A stretch of 64,000 nt of DNA from Actinomycetes bacterium (GTDB lineage: Bacteria; Actinomycetota; Coriobacteriia; Coriobacteriales; JAEZZM01): the NCBI GenBank assembly GCA_023418575.1, contig JAEZZM010000049.1, positions 121,572-185,571 of the forward strand, read 5' to 3'. Each line of letters begins with the position of its first letter. Position 1 is the first letter of the stretch. The translations under genes were made by a program, and so were the position numbers. Positions 51,795 through 60,537 of the stretch are shown here, piece by piece. The notes under the pieces were generated by a model, which was given only the letters and a program-made list of their open reading frames with translations, was not told where the DNA came from and made no database searches.

Positions 51795-52961
51795 ATGAAG
51801 TTTGTTCTTGCTGCAGGAGGTACTGCAGGGCATATAAATCCAGCTTTAGCTCTGGCAGAGGAGCTGTGTGACAGAGGCCATGAGGTTATGATGCTGGGAA
51901 ACCCCTTGGGTTTAGAGGCTAGGCTGGTGCAAGAAGCGGGTCTACCCTTTATTGGTATTGCGAGTTCAGGTTTTGATAGAGCACATCTATCTAGTGCGGT
52001 TGGTTTTATCAGACGAGTGCAAAAAGGCAAACAAATACTCAAGCGCCGTTTTAAAGAAGAACAGGTAGATGCTTTAGTTGGCTTTGGTGCCTATGTTGAG
52101 GTTGCTGCTACTTTGGCAGCGCGTAAACTCAAGATTCCTTATATGCTGCATGAGCAAAACTCTGTTCCCGGCCTTGCAAATCGTTACTGCAGCCGTCATG
52201 CACATCTTGTTGCACTTAGTTATCCAGAAGCTAAGCCTTATTTTGCTTGGCGTGGTAAAATGCCAAAGACAAGATTTATTACTACGGGAAACCCCGTGCG
52301 TCGCTCGCTGCTTATGCATGAGCCCCTTTTGGCGCGAGAAGCCTTAGGTATTAAAGAAGATGAGCGCCTCTTGCTCATCTTTGGCGGCTCATTAGGGGCG
52401 CGCCATCTTAATGAGAGCCTCATAGCTGCTCTAGAGATTATTTTGGCTCAAAAGGATCTCAAGGTAATCCACGCCAGCGGCGCACAAGATTATGAAAATG
52501 CTTGCATGCTTTTTAATGCTGAGTTTGATCGCCTGCTCTCCCAAGGTAAGCTTAAAGAGTCTGACAGGCAGCGCTGGCAGATTCATGAGTATATTAATGA
52601 TATGGGTGTATATATGAGAGCAGCTGATTTGGTTATCTCTAGGGCTGGAGCCAGTTCTTTGGCAGAAATTTCTGCCCTGGCGCTACCTGCGCTTTTGGTT
52701 CCTTACCCCTATGCCCGAGCTAACCATCAGTTTAAAAATGCTCAGCACTTACTTAAAAGCGGGGCAGCTCAGCTTATTGCAGATGCTGATCTTGATAACA
52801 AAGAGCTGCTGTGGTCTTGTCTTAGGTCTTTTTTGGGCGATAAGGACGCAGCGCAGAATATGCGCCTTAAGGCTTTAGAACTAAGCGGTGAAGGGGCAAG
52901 CTACAAGTTAGCAAATGCTGCAGAGTTAGTGGCGGAAGGAATGAATGGTGCAGGGATTTAA
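51795..52961 (+). CDS. murG: Lipid II synthase MurG (GlcNAc transferase)
   Basis: MurG adds GlcNAc to lipid I on the cytoplasmic face. The 388-residue GT-B enzyme has GGTAGHINPALALAEEL, VGFGAYVEVAATLAA, LHEQNSVPGLANR, TGNPVRRSL, FGGSLGARHLNE and the acceptor-donor motif SRAGASSLAEISALALPALLVPYP. TAGGAG precedes the ATG. It overlaps murC by 17 nt. Confidence 0.96.
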   Translation: MKFVLAAGGTAGHINPALALAEELCDRGHEVMMLGNPLGLEARLVQEAGLPFIGIASSGFDRAHLSSAVGFIRRVQKGKQILKRRFKEEQVDALVGFGAYVEVAATLAARKLKIPYMLHEQNSVPGLANRYCSRHAHLVALSYPEAKPYFAWRGKMPKTRFITTGNPVRRSLLMHEPLLAREALGIKEDERLLLIFGGSLGARHLNESLIAALEIILAQKDLKVIHASGAQDYENACMLFNAEFDRLLSQGKLKESDRQRWQIHEYINDMGVYMRAADLVISRAGASSLAEISALALPALLVPYPYARANHQFKNAQHLLKSGAAQLIADADLDNKELLWSCLRSFLGDKDAAQNMRLKALELSGEGASYKLANAAELVAEGMNGAGI

Positions 52962-54489
52962 ACGCGTACACTTTATTGGTGTTGGCGGCGTGGGTATGAG
53001 CGGTATAGCACGCGTGCTCCACCAAAGAGGCTTTGAGGTAAGCGGTTCAGATCTTAAAGCTTCTAAGTATACGCGCAAGTTGCAAGAAGAAGGACTTGAG
53101 ATCTATATTGGTCACAGCCCTGCTAATCTAGAGGATAGCCGCCCCGATATTATCGTCATCTCAAGCGCAATTCCAGAATCTAATCCAGAGCTTAAGGCTG
53201 CTCATGAGGCGGGCATTCCTGTGTACAGGCGTGCTCAGATGCTGGCAGAGCTGGCGCGCGGCAGAAAAACTATAGCCTTTGCTGGTACTCACGGAAAGAC
53301 CACCTCTTCATCTATGGCAGCCTCAAGCTTTGATAGGATGGGGCTTGAGCCCACCTTTCTTATAGGCGGCTCTATTGATGGCTATGACACTAACGGAAAT
53401 AACGGTGCGGGCGAATTTTTTATTTGTGAGGCAGATGAGTCTGATGGTTCCTTTCTTTATCTTGACCCCAGCATTGTAGTGGTAAGCAATATTGAAGCAG
53501 ACCATCTTGATCATTATTCAGGGCTTGATGAAATTAAGGAGATCTTTAAAAAGTTCATGGCTTCTGTAGGCCCGGATGGAACCATTATAGTTTGTGGCGA
53601 TGATGAAGAGCTGCTCAGTTTAGCAAGGCAGGCTGCCTTTCAATATGCCTTGTGCGCTCAGGAGCACAAAGCTCAAGAAGAGGAGTCTTTACAGCAGGCG
53701 CATTTTCAGCAGACTCGTTTACAACAAGGAACAAGTTCTCAAGATAATGTTGCCTTGCAGAATGTGGGACCCAAGGTATTAAGCTATGGCTTTGCCCAGC
53801 ATAATGACGTGGTTTGCAGCTTAAGACCGCGCATAGATGAAGCCAATCTTATGCAATCTTGTTTTAGCTTAAGCTTTCCTGATGCAAGCAGTGTAGAGCT
53901 TCATATTGATAGAAATCCTGGAATACATAATGTCTTAAATGCTAGTTCGGTTATGTGTGCTGCTTATGCCTGTGGTCTTGACATGCAAAAAGCTGCAGAG
54001 GCGCTTTCATCTTTTAGTGGCGTGCGCAGACGCTTTGATTATGTAGGAAGTTTTAATGGTGTGACCATAGTTGATGATTATGGCCATCATCCTACAGAGA
54101 TTGCAGCTACTCTAAAGGCAGCTGCTAGCCTTAATTACAAGCACCTGCGGGTAGTATTTCAGCCGCATCGTTATACCAGAACACAGGCTTTTGCTAAAGA
54201 CTTTGGGCGCGCCTTTGATGAGGCAGACAGCGCCATTTTTATGGATGTGTATGCAGCGGGAGAAAGCCCCATACCAGGAATTACGGGCAAAACTCTTATC
54301 AGAGAAATCCAGGCGCGCTTGCCGCATAAGGATTTAGCATATTTCCCTTCTCGCCCCGAGCTTATCGACTATCTCTTAGTAAAGTGTGAGCCTGGAGACC
54401 TCTTATTAACCATGGGTGCAGGAGATGTGACCTCTATAGGACCTGCGCTTCTTGAGCACTATGAAAAGGCACGCGATACCCATGAATAG
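52945..54489 (+). CDS. murC: UDP-MurNAc--L-Ala ligase MurC
   Basis: MurC adds the first L-Ala of the stem peptide. The 514-residue protein has HFIGVGGVGMSGIARVLHQRG, the ATP loop FAGTHGKTTSSSMAA, EADESDGSFLYL, DYGHHPTEIAATLKA and FQPHRYTRTQAF. An insertion of ~35 residues near 235-270, rich in Gln, Glu and Ser, interrupts the central domain after the DDEELL segment. GGAAGGA precedes the ATG. It overlaps murG by 17 nt. Confidence 0.96.
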   Translation: MVQGFKRVHFIGVGGVGMSGIARVLHQRGFEVSGSDLKASKYTRKLQEEGLEIYIGHSPANLEDSRPDIIVISSAIPESNPELKAAHEAGIPVYRRAQMLAELARGRKTIAFAGTHGKTTSSSMAASSFDRMGLEPTFLIGGSIDGYDTNGNNGAGEFFICEADESDGSFLYLDPSIVVVSNIEADHLDHYSGLDEIKEIFKKFMASVGPDGTIIVCGDDEELLSLARQAAFQYALCAQEHKAQEEESLQQAHFQQTRLQQGTSSQDNVALQNVGPKVLSYGFAQHNDVVCSLRPRIDEANLMQSCFSLSFPDASSVELHIDRNPGIHNVLNASSVMCAAYACGLDMQKAAEALSSFSGVRRRFDYVGSFNGVTIVDDYGHHPTEIAATLKAAASLNYKHLRVVFQPHRYTRTQAFAKDFGRAFDEADSAIFMDVYAAGESPIPGITGKTLIREIQARLPHKDLAYFPSRPELIDYLLVKCEPGDLLLTMGAGDVTSIGPALLEHYEKARDTHE

Positions 54490-55426
54490 TCTTGAGGGCA
54501 ATGTGGAGAACAGTTTAGAGAGTAATCTTGGAGCTTTTGAAGCGCTCTCAGCTCAGCTACAAGGTCAGGTGCTTGCCGATGAACCCTTGTGGCGTCATAA
54601 CTCCTATCGCATAGGGGGTAAAGCTGATTTCTATATTCATCTTGATTGCCTCTCTGATATTTCGCGCGCTCTTGAGCTCTTGGAGCAGCATGAGATTTCG
54701 TGGGTTATCTTGGGTAAAGGTACTAATCTTTTAGTATCAGATCTTGGTTATAGAGGTGCAGTTCTTGTCTTGGGCTTGGAGTTTAAGCAGTTTAGCATTT
54801 CTGATGAGGGAGAGCTGGTAGCAGGAGCTGCTGTCTTAAGCTCACGTTTGGTGCAAGCTGCTTATACAAAAGGTTTTGGAGGTCTTGAGGTTTTAGCGGG
54901 AGTCCCTGGCACCTTAGGTGGGGCACTTGCTATGAATGCGGGTACAAAAGATGAATGGATTGGTTCTCTTGTCCAAAGCCTGGTAGTCTATATTCCAGGT
55001 AAAGGCCTGCGCCGAATTCAGGGATATGAAATAGACTGGTATTATCGCTGTTCAAACCTTCCAAGAAATGCAATTATTTTGGAGGCGGTTTTACAGCTTA
55101 AGCCCTGTGTAAAAGAAGAGCTCAGAGCTAAAATGGAGAGCTTGCTTAACAGGCGCAAGAGAACTCAGGACCTTAAGTATCCAAGTTGTGGATCTGTATT
55201 TGTAAACCCCGAAGGCAGATCAGTGGGTAGACTGGTTGAAGACTTGGGGCTTAAGGGGACAAGCCATGGTGGGGCTCAGATCTCTGAGCGTCATGGTAAT
55301 TTTATTGTTAACAAGGGCAAGGCAAGCGCCCAAGATGTGCTGGCCTTGATAGCATTAATTAAACAAAAGGTGGGGGAGAGCTATGGCATTGAACTTTCGA
55401 CCGAAGTCAAATTCCTTGGCTTCTAA
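54482..55426 (+). CDS. murB: UDP-N-acetylenolpyruvoylglucosamine reductase MurB
   Basis: This FAD enzyme makes UDP-MurNAc. The product of about 314 residues has the FAD-domain motifs NSYRIGGKADFYI, ILGKGTNLLVSDLGYRG, AGVPGTLGGALAMNAG, the catalytic Ser in YPSCGSVFVNPEG, and AQISERHGNFIVNKG, as in type II MurB. ATG 54482, at the murC stop, is the natural start; TTG 54452 extends it by ten codons. It overlaps ftsQ by 44 nt. Confidence 0.94.
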   Translation: MNSLEGNVENSLESNLGAFEALSAQLQGQVLADEPLWRHNSYRIGGKADFYIHLDCLSDISRALELLEQHEISWVILGKGTNLLVSDLGYRGAVLVLGLEFKQFSISDEGELVAGAAVLSSRLVQAAYTKGFGGLEVLAGVPGTLGGALAMNAGTKDEWIGSLVQSLVVYIPGKGLRRIQGYEIDWYYRCSNLPRNAIILEAVLQLKPCVKEELRAKMESLLNRRKRTQDLKYPSCGSVFVNPEGRSVGRLVEDLGLKGTSHGGAQISERHGNFIVNKGKASAQDVLALIALIKQKVGESYGIELSTEVKFLGF

Positions 55427-57152
55427 GTCAGCATCTCCCAAAATGGGCACTCAAAAAGCTAAGAGTTCAAGGGGGACAGCGCGCAGCGTGCGCATAAATC
55501 CCAATAATAATGCTCAGGCTACAGCTCAGTTTAAGGCAAAGCTCAAACCCAAAACGGGTACTCAGACAGCTTTGACAGGAAGGGGCTTAGCGAGCGCATC
55601 TGATAAGGCCATGCCCCATACCCATAAGAATAAGCAGAGCATGGCCTCTAAACTGCAATTACATTCTGTTTTATCAGGCTTAAAAAACTTTAAGAGAGAT
55701 AAAAAGAAGCAAGATAGCGGGTTTAGGCGAGAAGCTATTGGCAAAACCCCACAGAAAACATCACAAGGAGGCTTGGGAGCTTCACAGCTAGCCCGGCAGG
55801 TGGACTCGCAGGTGAGCACTCAGGCGGACCTTGGTGCGCGGACGAGTCTTGGCGCGCGGGCGAGCACACGGACGGGCACGCAGCAAGATCGCGCATCCAG
55901 GCCAAGACGTCGTAATCAAGAACGCCGCTCCCAAGAAAGGCCCGCAAGCAAGCTTTTTGCTCAGCTTGGTTTTAGTCGCTTAGCTATTATCGGCATACTT
56001 ATTTGCGTGATAGTTTGTGGCGCAGCTTATACGGGACTTATGTATGCACCCTTTTTGCGTGTAACAGAAGTTCAAGCCCAACCAACCGAACATCTTAGCC
56101 AAGATGAGATCTTGCGTTTGGCACAAATTGGGGATTCCGAGAATATCTTGCGTATCTCTACGCGCGATATTTCTGCACGTATTAAAGAGAATCCCTGGGT
56201 TGAAAAAGTTGAGGTATCTAGGCATTTTCCTCATACCCTTAATATTGCGGTAACAGAGCGCCAAGTGCCAGTTATTGCGGTGGTTAAGGGGGGTCAAGAG
56301 GCTTGGTATATTGGTATTGATGGTACCTGGATTCAGCCTTTGGCTCTAAAGATTGATCCTCTTGAGCAGGCAAAGCTGGCATCTGCACAGGCAAGCGCAG
56401 AAGCTCAGGCAAGCGCGCAGGAGAAGTCGGGCTCCGATGCGACTGACTCAAAGAATGAGCAGCAGAATAATAAGCAGGACAGCAAGCAGGGCAATAAACA
56501 GGGTAACAAGCAGGGCAATAGCTCTAATAATGCCAATAACAATAAAAACAATAGCAATAAGAACAGTAATAATAGCGGCAACAACAAGGATTCTTCTAAG
56601 CAGGCCTCTGATCAAGAAGAACAAGGAAAGCGCTCTGAGGGAGTATCGCTAGCAACTCCTGAACAGACACAGCAAATGCAGGCTAGCAGTCTTTTGGGGC
56701 AGGCTCAAAAGCAGGCTGAGCAAGAAGGGCGTATCTTTATCTTTAATGTTGAAGAAAGCTTAGTTCCCAAGGCGGGCGAGCACCTCCCAGATGGAGCTCT
56801 TTCTGCCTGTATAGATTACATTACAGGTTTTAGCCAAAATCTTGTTCCCCTTATTAAAGAGATGACCTGTCCCAATAAAAGTTCTGTGGGAGCGCGTTTA
56901 AGAAATGGCGTAAGCCTTTCTTTGGGTGCTCCTAAAGATGCCTCAGATATTAGCCTTAAAGAGAGTGTGATTTTGGCCTTACTTAAAGAACATGAGCATG
57001 AGATCACCTATATTAATGTTCGCGTTCCCAACCAGCCTGCTTGGAGAGGTTTGGGATCTACAGGTGCAGCCAATGTCAAACAAGAAACTGAGAACACTAA
57101 GCAAAATTCAGCCGAACAGACGGGTGGCAATCAGGCTGGAGCTTCTAACTAA
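55383..57152 (+). CDS. ftsQ: Cell division protein FtsQ/DivIB, greatly enlarged
   Basis: FtsQ/DivIB links early and late divisome proteins. At 589 residues this one is about twice the usual length. A basic cytoplasmic region of ~200 residues, rich in Lys, Ser, Gln and Thr, comes before the membrane segment (about 200-222). The POTRA domain follows (FLRVTEVQAQPTEHLSQDEILRL-type start, NPWVEKVEVSRHFPHTLNIAVTERQ). Residues ~326-446 are a low-complexity insert with Asn/Lys/Gln runs, and then the rest of the beta domain resumes. GGGGGAG precedes ATG 55383. Confidence 0.88.
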   Translation: MALNFRPKSNSLASKSASPKMGTQKAKSSRGTARSVRINPNNNAQATAQFKAKLKPKTGTQTALTGRGLASASDKAMPHTHKNKQSMASKLQLHSVLSGLKNFKRDKKKQDSGFRREAIGKTPQKTSQGGLGASQLARQVDSQVSTQADLGARTSLGARASTRTGTQQDRASRPRRRNQERRSQERPASKLFAQLGFSRLAIIGILICVIVCGAAYTGLMYAPFLRVTEVQAQPTEHLSQDEILRLAQIGDSENILRISTRDISARIKENPWVEKVEVSRHFPHTLNIAVTERQVPVIAVVKGGQEAWYIGIDGTWIQPLALKIDPLEQAKLASAQASAEAQASAQEKSGSDATDSKNEQQNNKQDSKQGNKQGNKQGNSSNNANNNKNNSNKNSNNSGNNKDSSKQASDQEEQGKRSEGVSLATPEQTQQMQASSLLGQAQKQAEQEGRIFIFNVEESLVPKAGEHLPDGALSACIDYITGFSQNLVPLIKEMTCPNKSSVGARLRNGVSLSLGAPKDASDISLKESVILALLKEHEHEITYINVRVPNQPAWRGLGSTGAANVKQETENTKQNSAEQTGGNQAGASN

Positions 57153-57574
57153 GCTAAGATTCAGACTGTGCTAAGTTGCTAGCTGCAATAAACTGCATGC
57201 CGCAGTTTTCATCTGCATGCTTTAAGCTGCAAACTGCAAGCTGTAAGTTGCAAGCCGCGAGCTGCAAGCTTCACGACAAGCACCTGCTGCCTGCTATCAC
57301 AGCCGATTAAAGCAAGCGGGACAAAAGAGAAATAGAACAGGGTGTATAGCCTCAAGTTTTGCGTGAACTGTGAAGAACTATGAAGCTTTCTAAAAAATTT
57401 TCCCTTATATGTTGACCAGACCTGCGCTTTTATGCAATTATGATGCGTCAGACTTTTACCCTAAAGCTCAAGTAAAACTAGAGACTTTAGGTCCTGTGTA
57501 GTCATTAATGTAAGCTTAAACTTGAAGCTACCAGTAATAATAATCAGGCTGGTTGTACCCAAACGGAGGAAGCA
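57153..57574. other. Spacer between ftsQ and ftsZ with repeats
   Basis: The 422-nt spacer has a small hairpin at 57190-57208 (AAACTGC/GCAGTTT), three 14-nt tandem repeats at 57224-57271 and an AT-rich part from 57380. TTGACC at 57412 and TATGAT at 57439 are promoter-like but 21 nt apart, which is too far for an ordinary promoter. ftsZ probably has its own promoter here. I see no gene. Confidence 0.55.
57224..57271 (+). repeat. 14-nt tandem repeat upstream of ftsZ
   Basis: AAGCTGCAAACTGC, AAGCTGTAAGTTGC and AAGCCGCGAGCTGC lie head to tail, followed by a partial AAGCTT. Each unit itself looks like a doubled 7-mer. Confidence 0.7.
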
Positions 57575-58696
57575 ATGCTAGAGCAAAACGCTGAGACCAA
57601 CTATTTGGCAGTCATTAAGGTTGTAGGAGTTGGCGGTGGCGGCACTAACGCGGTTAACCGCATGATTGAGGCGGGTGTACGCGGCGTTGAATTTATCGCT
57701 GTAAACACTGATGCTCAGGCACTCCTTATGTCAGATGCTGACGTAAAAGTACATATTGGTACTGATCTAACCAAGGGCTTGGGTGCTGGCGCTAACCCAG
57801 AGGTTGGTGCCCAGGCAGCAGAAGAATCAAGAAATGAAATTAAGGCAGCTCTTGCTGGCGCTGATATGGTTTTTGTAACTGCTGGTGAGGGTGGCGGAAC
57901 CGGTACAGGTGCTGCTCCTGTTGTTGCAGAGATTGCCAATAATGAGGTTGGTGCGCTAACCGTTGGTGTTGTTACCAAGCCCTTTACTTTTGAGGGGCGT
58001 CAGCGCAAACGCAGTGCAGAAGAGGGCGTAGCTCGTCTTGCTGAATGCGTAGATACCCTCATTGTTATTCCAAATGATCGTCTTTTAGAGATTGCTGAAA
58101 AGAAAACTTCAATGCTTGAAGCTTTCAAGATTGCAGATGACGTGCTGCGTCAAGGTACTCAGGGTATCACAGACCTTATCACTGTTCCTGGTCTTATCAA
58201 CCTTGACTTTGCTGATGTACGCGCCATTATGAAGGATGCAGGTAGCGCCATGATGGGTATTGGTGTTGCATCTGGTGAAAACAGGGCCGTAGAAGCTGCA
58301 CAAGAGGCCATTTCTTCTCGTCTGCTTGAGTCTTCCATTGACGGTGCAGACCGCGTCTTGCTTTCTGTAACTGGTGGTTCTGATCTGGGTCTTCTTGAGG
58401 TTACTGAGGCAGCAGAGGTTGTAAGCAATGCTGTAGATCCTGAGGCAAATATCATCTTTGGTTCTGTTATTGATGATAGCCTGGGTGATCAGGTACGCGT
58501 TACCGTTATTGCTACCGGTTTTAAGGGTCAGCAGGCAAGCCAGTCAAGCTTTGACTATTCGGGAAAAGACAGTGCAATGTATGGCCGTTCAAGTCAAAAC
58601 CGTTCCAGCCAAAGCCAGGCTAATGCAAGTGGTTTTACCCCCTTTGGAGATAAAGAATTTAACATTCCTGATTTCTTAAAGCGTGGTAATTTCTAA
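57575..58696 (+). CDS. ftsZ: Cell division protein FtsZ
   Basis: FtsZ is the tubulin-like GTPase that forms the Z ring. The 373-residue protein has VGVGGGGTNAVNRMIEAG, the tubulin signature GGGTGTGAAPVVAEI, the T7 loop LDFADVRAIMKDAGSAMMGIG, and the C-terminal peptide EFNIPDFLKRGNF, which binds SepF in Actinobacteria. CGGAGGA precedes ATG 57575. ftsA is absent, and sepF downstream is the likely membrane anchor. Confidence 0.98.
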   Translation: MLEQNAETNYLAVIKVVGVGGGGTNAVNRMIEAGVRGVEFIAVNTDAQALLMSDADVKVHIGTDLTKGLGAGANPEVGAQAAEESRNEIKAALAGADMVFVTAGEGGGTGTGAAPVVAEIANNEVGALTVGVVTKPFTFEGRQRKRSAEEGVARLAECVDTLIVIPNDRLLEIAEKKTSMLEAFKIADDVLRQGTQGITDLITVPGLINLDFADVRAIMKDAGSAMMGIGVASGENRAVEAAQEAISSRLLESSIDGADRVLLSVTGGSDLGLLEVTEAAEVVSNAVDPEANIIFGSVIDDSLGDQVRVTVIATGFKGQQASQSSFDYSGKDSAMYGRSSQNRSSQSQANASGFTPFGDKEFNIPDFLKRGNF

Positions 58697-58728
58697 AGTC
58701 GGCTTATCCTTTTGAGTTCTGAATTTAT

Positions 58729-59739
58729 ATGAGCTTAAGTCTTCCTTGCTTAAGTAAACAAGAGTATATGGGGGCGATCTACTTTACTGACAAAGCTTTG
58801 CTGGAGTCAGAAGGGGTCGCCCTTGCCTTTACTACGCGCTCGCTTCAGGATCAAGAGCCTTCTTTAGAGGCCGATAAGCCCTTTTCAGGACTTAATATGG
58901 CACCTCTTAGTACTTGTTTGAGAGCCCTTCCTCTAGACAAACAAGAGGAGCTGAGCAGAATTTATGCCGCAGATAAGGATGCTTATCTTACTAATAGATC
59001 CTTGGTGCTTGAAGCTTTGGGCTTAGATGCTCATCTTGCGTGCATGAGTTTAGAGCAGGTGCATGGTAAAGTGCTTGTCTGTGTGGCTGATCATCGAGAA
59101 GAGATAGCCCGCCGTTTAGATCAAGGACTGGGGCTTGCAAATTTTGCTCAAGCTGACGGCCTTGTTTTATCGCCCAAAGATAAACTTGCTGGAATTTTGT
59201 GTTATGCAGACTGCGTCCCGCTTATCATTGTGAGTCCCAACAAGGAGCTTAGCTTGCTTCATTCTGGCTGGAAGGGAAGTGCTGCTCATATTTTATCTGA
59301 AGGCGCAAAGGCCTTGGCACAGCGCAGCTCTTGTGAGATTTCAGAGATGAATTTGTATATTGGACCGCACATTTATTGGCAGGATTATCCAGTAAGTTTT
59401 AGCAGATACCAAGAGTTTTGTGAGGCTTTTAAGGCCTTTGAGGGCGCAGATAAGCTTATTGCTCTACATGAGTCTTTAAGCCTTGAGGCTGCTGCCAGTG
59501 AGAGCAGTGCTGCCGATAAGGGCACTACCAATAAAGAACTGGGCAATACGGGCAGACAGTATTATTTGAATCTGCTAGAGGCTTTGCGTTTTGAGGCGCT
59601 AAACTTAGGTTTTAGTCCCAAGCGCATTTGTTTTTGTGGGGAATATACTTCTAAAGATAGTAAGGCTTATTTTAGTTATCGTCTGCAAGATGGCCTCTGT
59701 GGTCGCATAGCTGCGATAGCTGGATTTAGAGATAGCTAA
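58729..59739 (+). CDS. pgeF: Peptidoglycan editing factor PgeF (YfiH/laccase-domain)
   Basis: This multicopper-oxidase-fold protein follows ftsZ in many Gram-positives and was shown in E. coli to remove wrong amino acids from UDP-MurNAc intermediates. The 336-residue protein has SLEQVHGKVLV, ADGLVLSPKDKLAGILCYADCVPL (Cys), LLHSGWKGSAAHIL (His), and IGPHIYWQDYPVS. An insertion of ~25 residues rich in Ser, Ala and Asn lies near 250. It follows ftsZ by 32 nt. Confidence 0.9.
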   Translation: MSLSLPCLSKQEYMGAIYFTDKALLESEGVALAFTTRSLQDQEPSLEADKPFSGLNMAPLSTCLRALPLDKQEELSRIYAADKDAYLTNRSLVLEALGLDAHLACMSLEQVHGKVLVCVADHREEIARRLDQGLGLANFAQADGLVLSPKDKLAGILCYADCVPLIIVSPNKELSLLHSGWKGSAAHILSEGAKALAQRSSCEISEMNLYIGPHIYWQDYPVSFSRYQEFCEAFKAFEGADKLIALHESLSLEAAASESSAADKGTTNKELGNTGRQYYLNLLEALRFEALNLGFSPKRICFCGEYTSKDSKAYFSYRLQDGLCGRIAAIAGFRDS

Positions 59740-59754
59740 GAAGAGGAGATAGTC

Positions 59755-60525
59755 ATGATGAGACGACAGCTTGATGAGGATATGGCGGCATTGGCGCTTG
59801 ACACCTTGCAGATCATGGATGCAATTACAGACGAGCTACATCAGGCTATTGATGCTCTTGTTCAGGCGGATGTAGATGAAGCTCAGGCGGTTCGCAAGCG
59901 CACCCGCCTTATTGATGAGCGCTGTGCTGGTATTGAGCAGCGCGTGTATGAGCTTATCGCCATGCAAGCTCCGGTGGCTTCTGATTTAAGATTTTTACAG
60001 TCCCTGGTATATATTTCATTTAACTTGGAGCGCATGAGTTCTCATACGCGTTCTATTGCTAAGGCAGTGCGCCGCTTGGGTGAACACCATATTGCAAATT
60101 CTCTGCTTTCGCTCATTAACGCTGAGGCCTCCTTGGTCTTTAGGGTCTTAGGGGAGATGCGCCAGGCTTATGCAAACAAAGATCTTCAAACGGCAGTGGC
60201 ACTCCCTGCTTTAGATGAGCCTGTTGATTCCCTGTATAAGCAATTCTTTAGGGAGTTTGGACGCAGTAAAGAGCAAGAGGACGATGATCTTATTACCACG
60301 CGTTTTGTAATGACAAGTCGTTATCTTGAGCGTATTAGCGATAATGCCGTAGAAATTGGCAATCGCCTAGTATTTATGTATACGGGCAAGCGCCTGCCTT
60401 TGGGAAAGCTTACTGATTTGAGCCCTGAAGAGCTTAAAAGTTTGTACGCCACGGTGGCAAGCTTTGATCCAGCAGCTTCTTTAAGTCAACACGCAGAGCC
60501 TTTGCAAGAAGAACAAGAGGCTTAA
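59755..60525 (+). CDS. phoU: PhoU-family phosphate signalling protein
   Basis: The 256-residue helical protein has two PhoU repeats with the metal-binding segments DLRFLQSLVYISFNLERMSSHTRSIAKAV and MTSRYLERISDNAVEIGNRL. PhoU proteins restrain PhoR kinase and phosphate uptake. The usual pst neighbours are absent; the gene sits between pgeF and yggS in the dcw cluster, which is odd. The last ~30 residues are polar. GAGGAG precedes the ATG. It is 12 nt from yggS. Confidence 0.88.
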   Translation: MMRRQLDEDMAALALDTLQIMDAITDELHQAIDALVQADVDEAQAVRKRTRLIDERCAGIEQRVYELIAMQAPVASDLRFLQSLVYISFNLERMSSHTRSIAKAVRRLGEHHIANSLLSLINAEASLVFRVLGEMRQAYANKDLQTAVALPALDEPVDSLYKQFFREFGRSKEQEDDDLITTRFVMTSRYLERISDNAVEIGNRLVFMYTGKRLPLGKLTDLSPEELKSLYATVASFDPAASLSQHAEPLQEEQEA

Positions 60526-60537
60526 AGGAGAGAGCTC

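Noticed and set aside
55562..55947. Minus-strand genes opposite ftsQ
   Set aside because: Open frames on the other strand over the repetitive coding part of ftsQ arise from its biased codon content. None has a ribosome site or a recognisable domain.
57412..57444. ftsZ promoter TTGACC to TATGAT
   Set aside because: The spacing is 21 nt, outside the normal 16-19, so I do not list it as a promoter even though each box is good.
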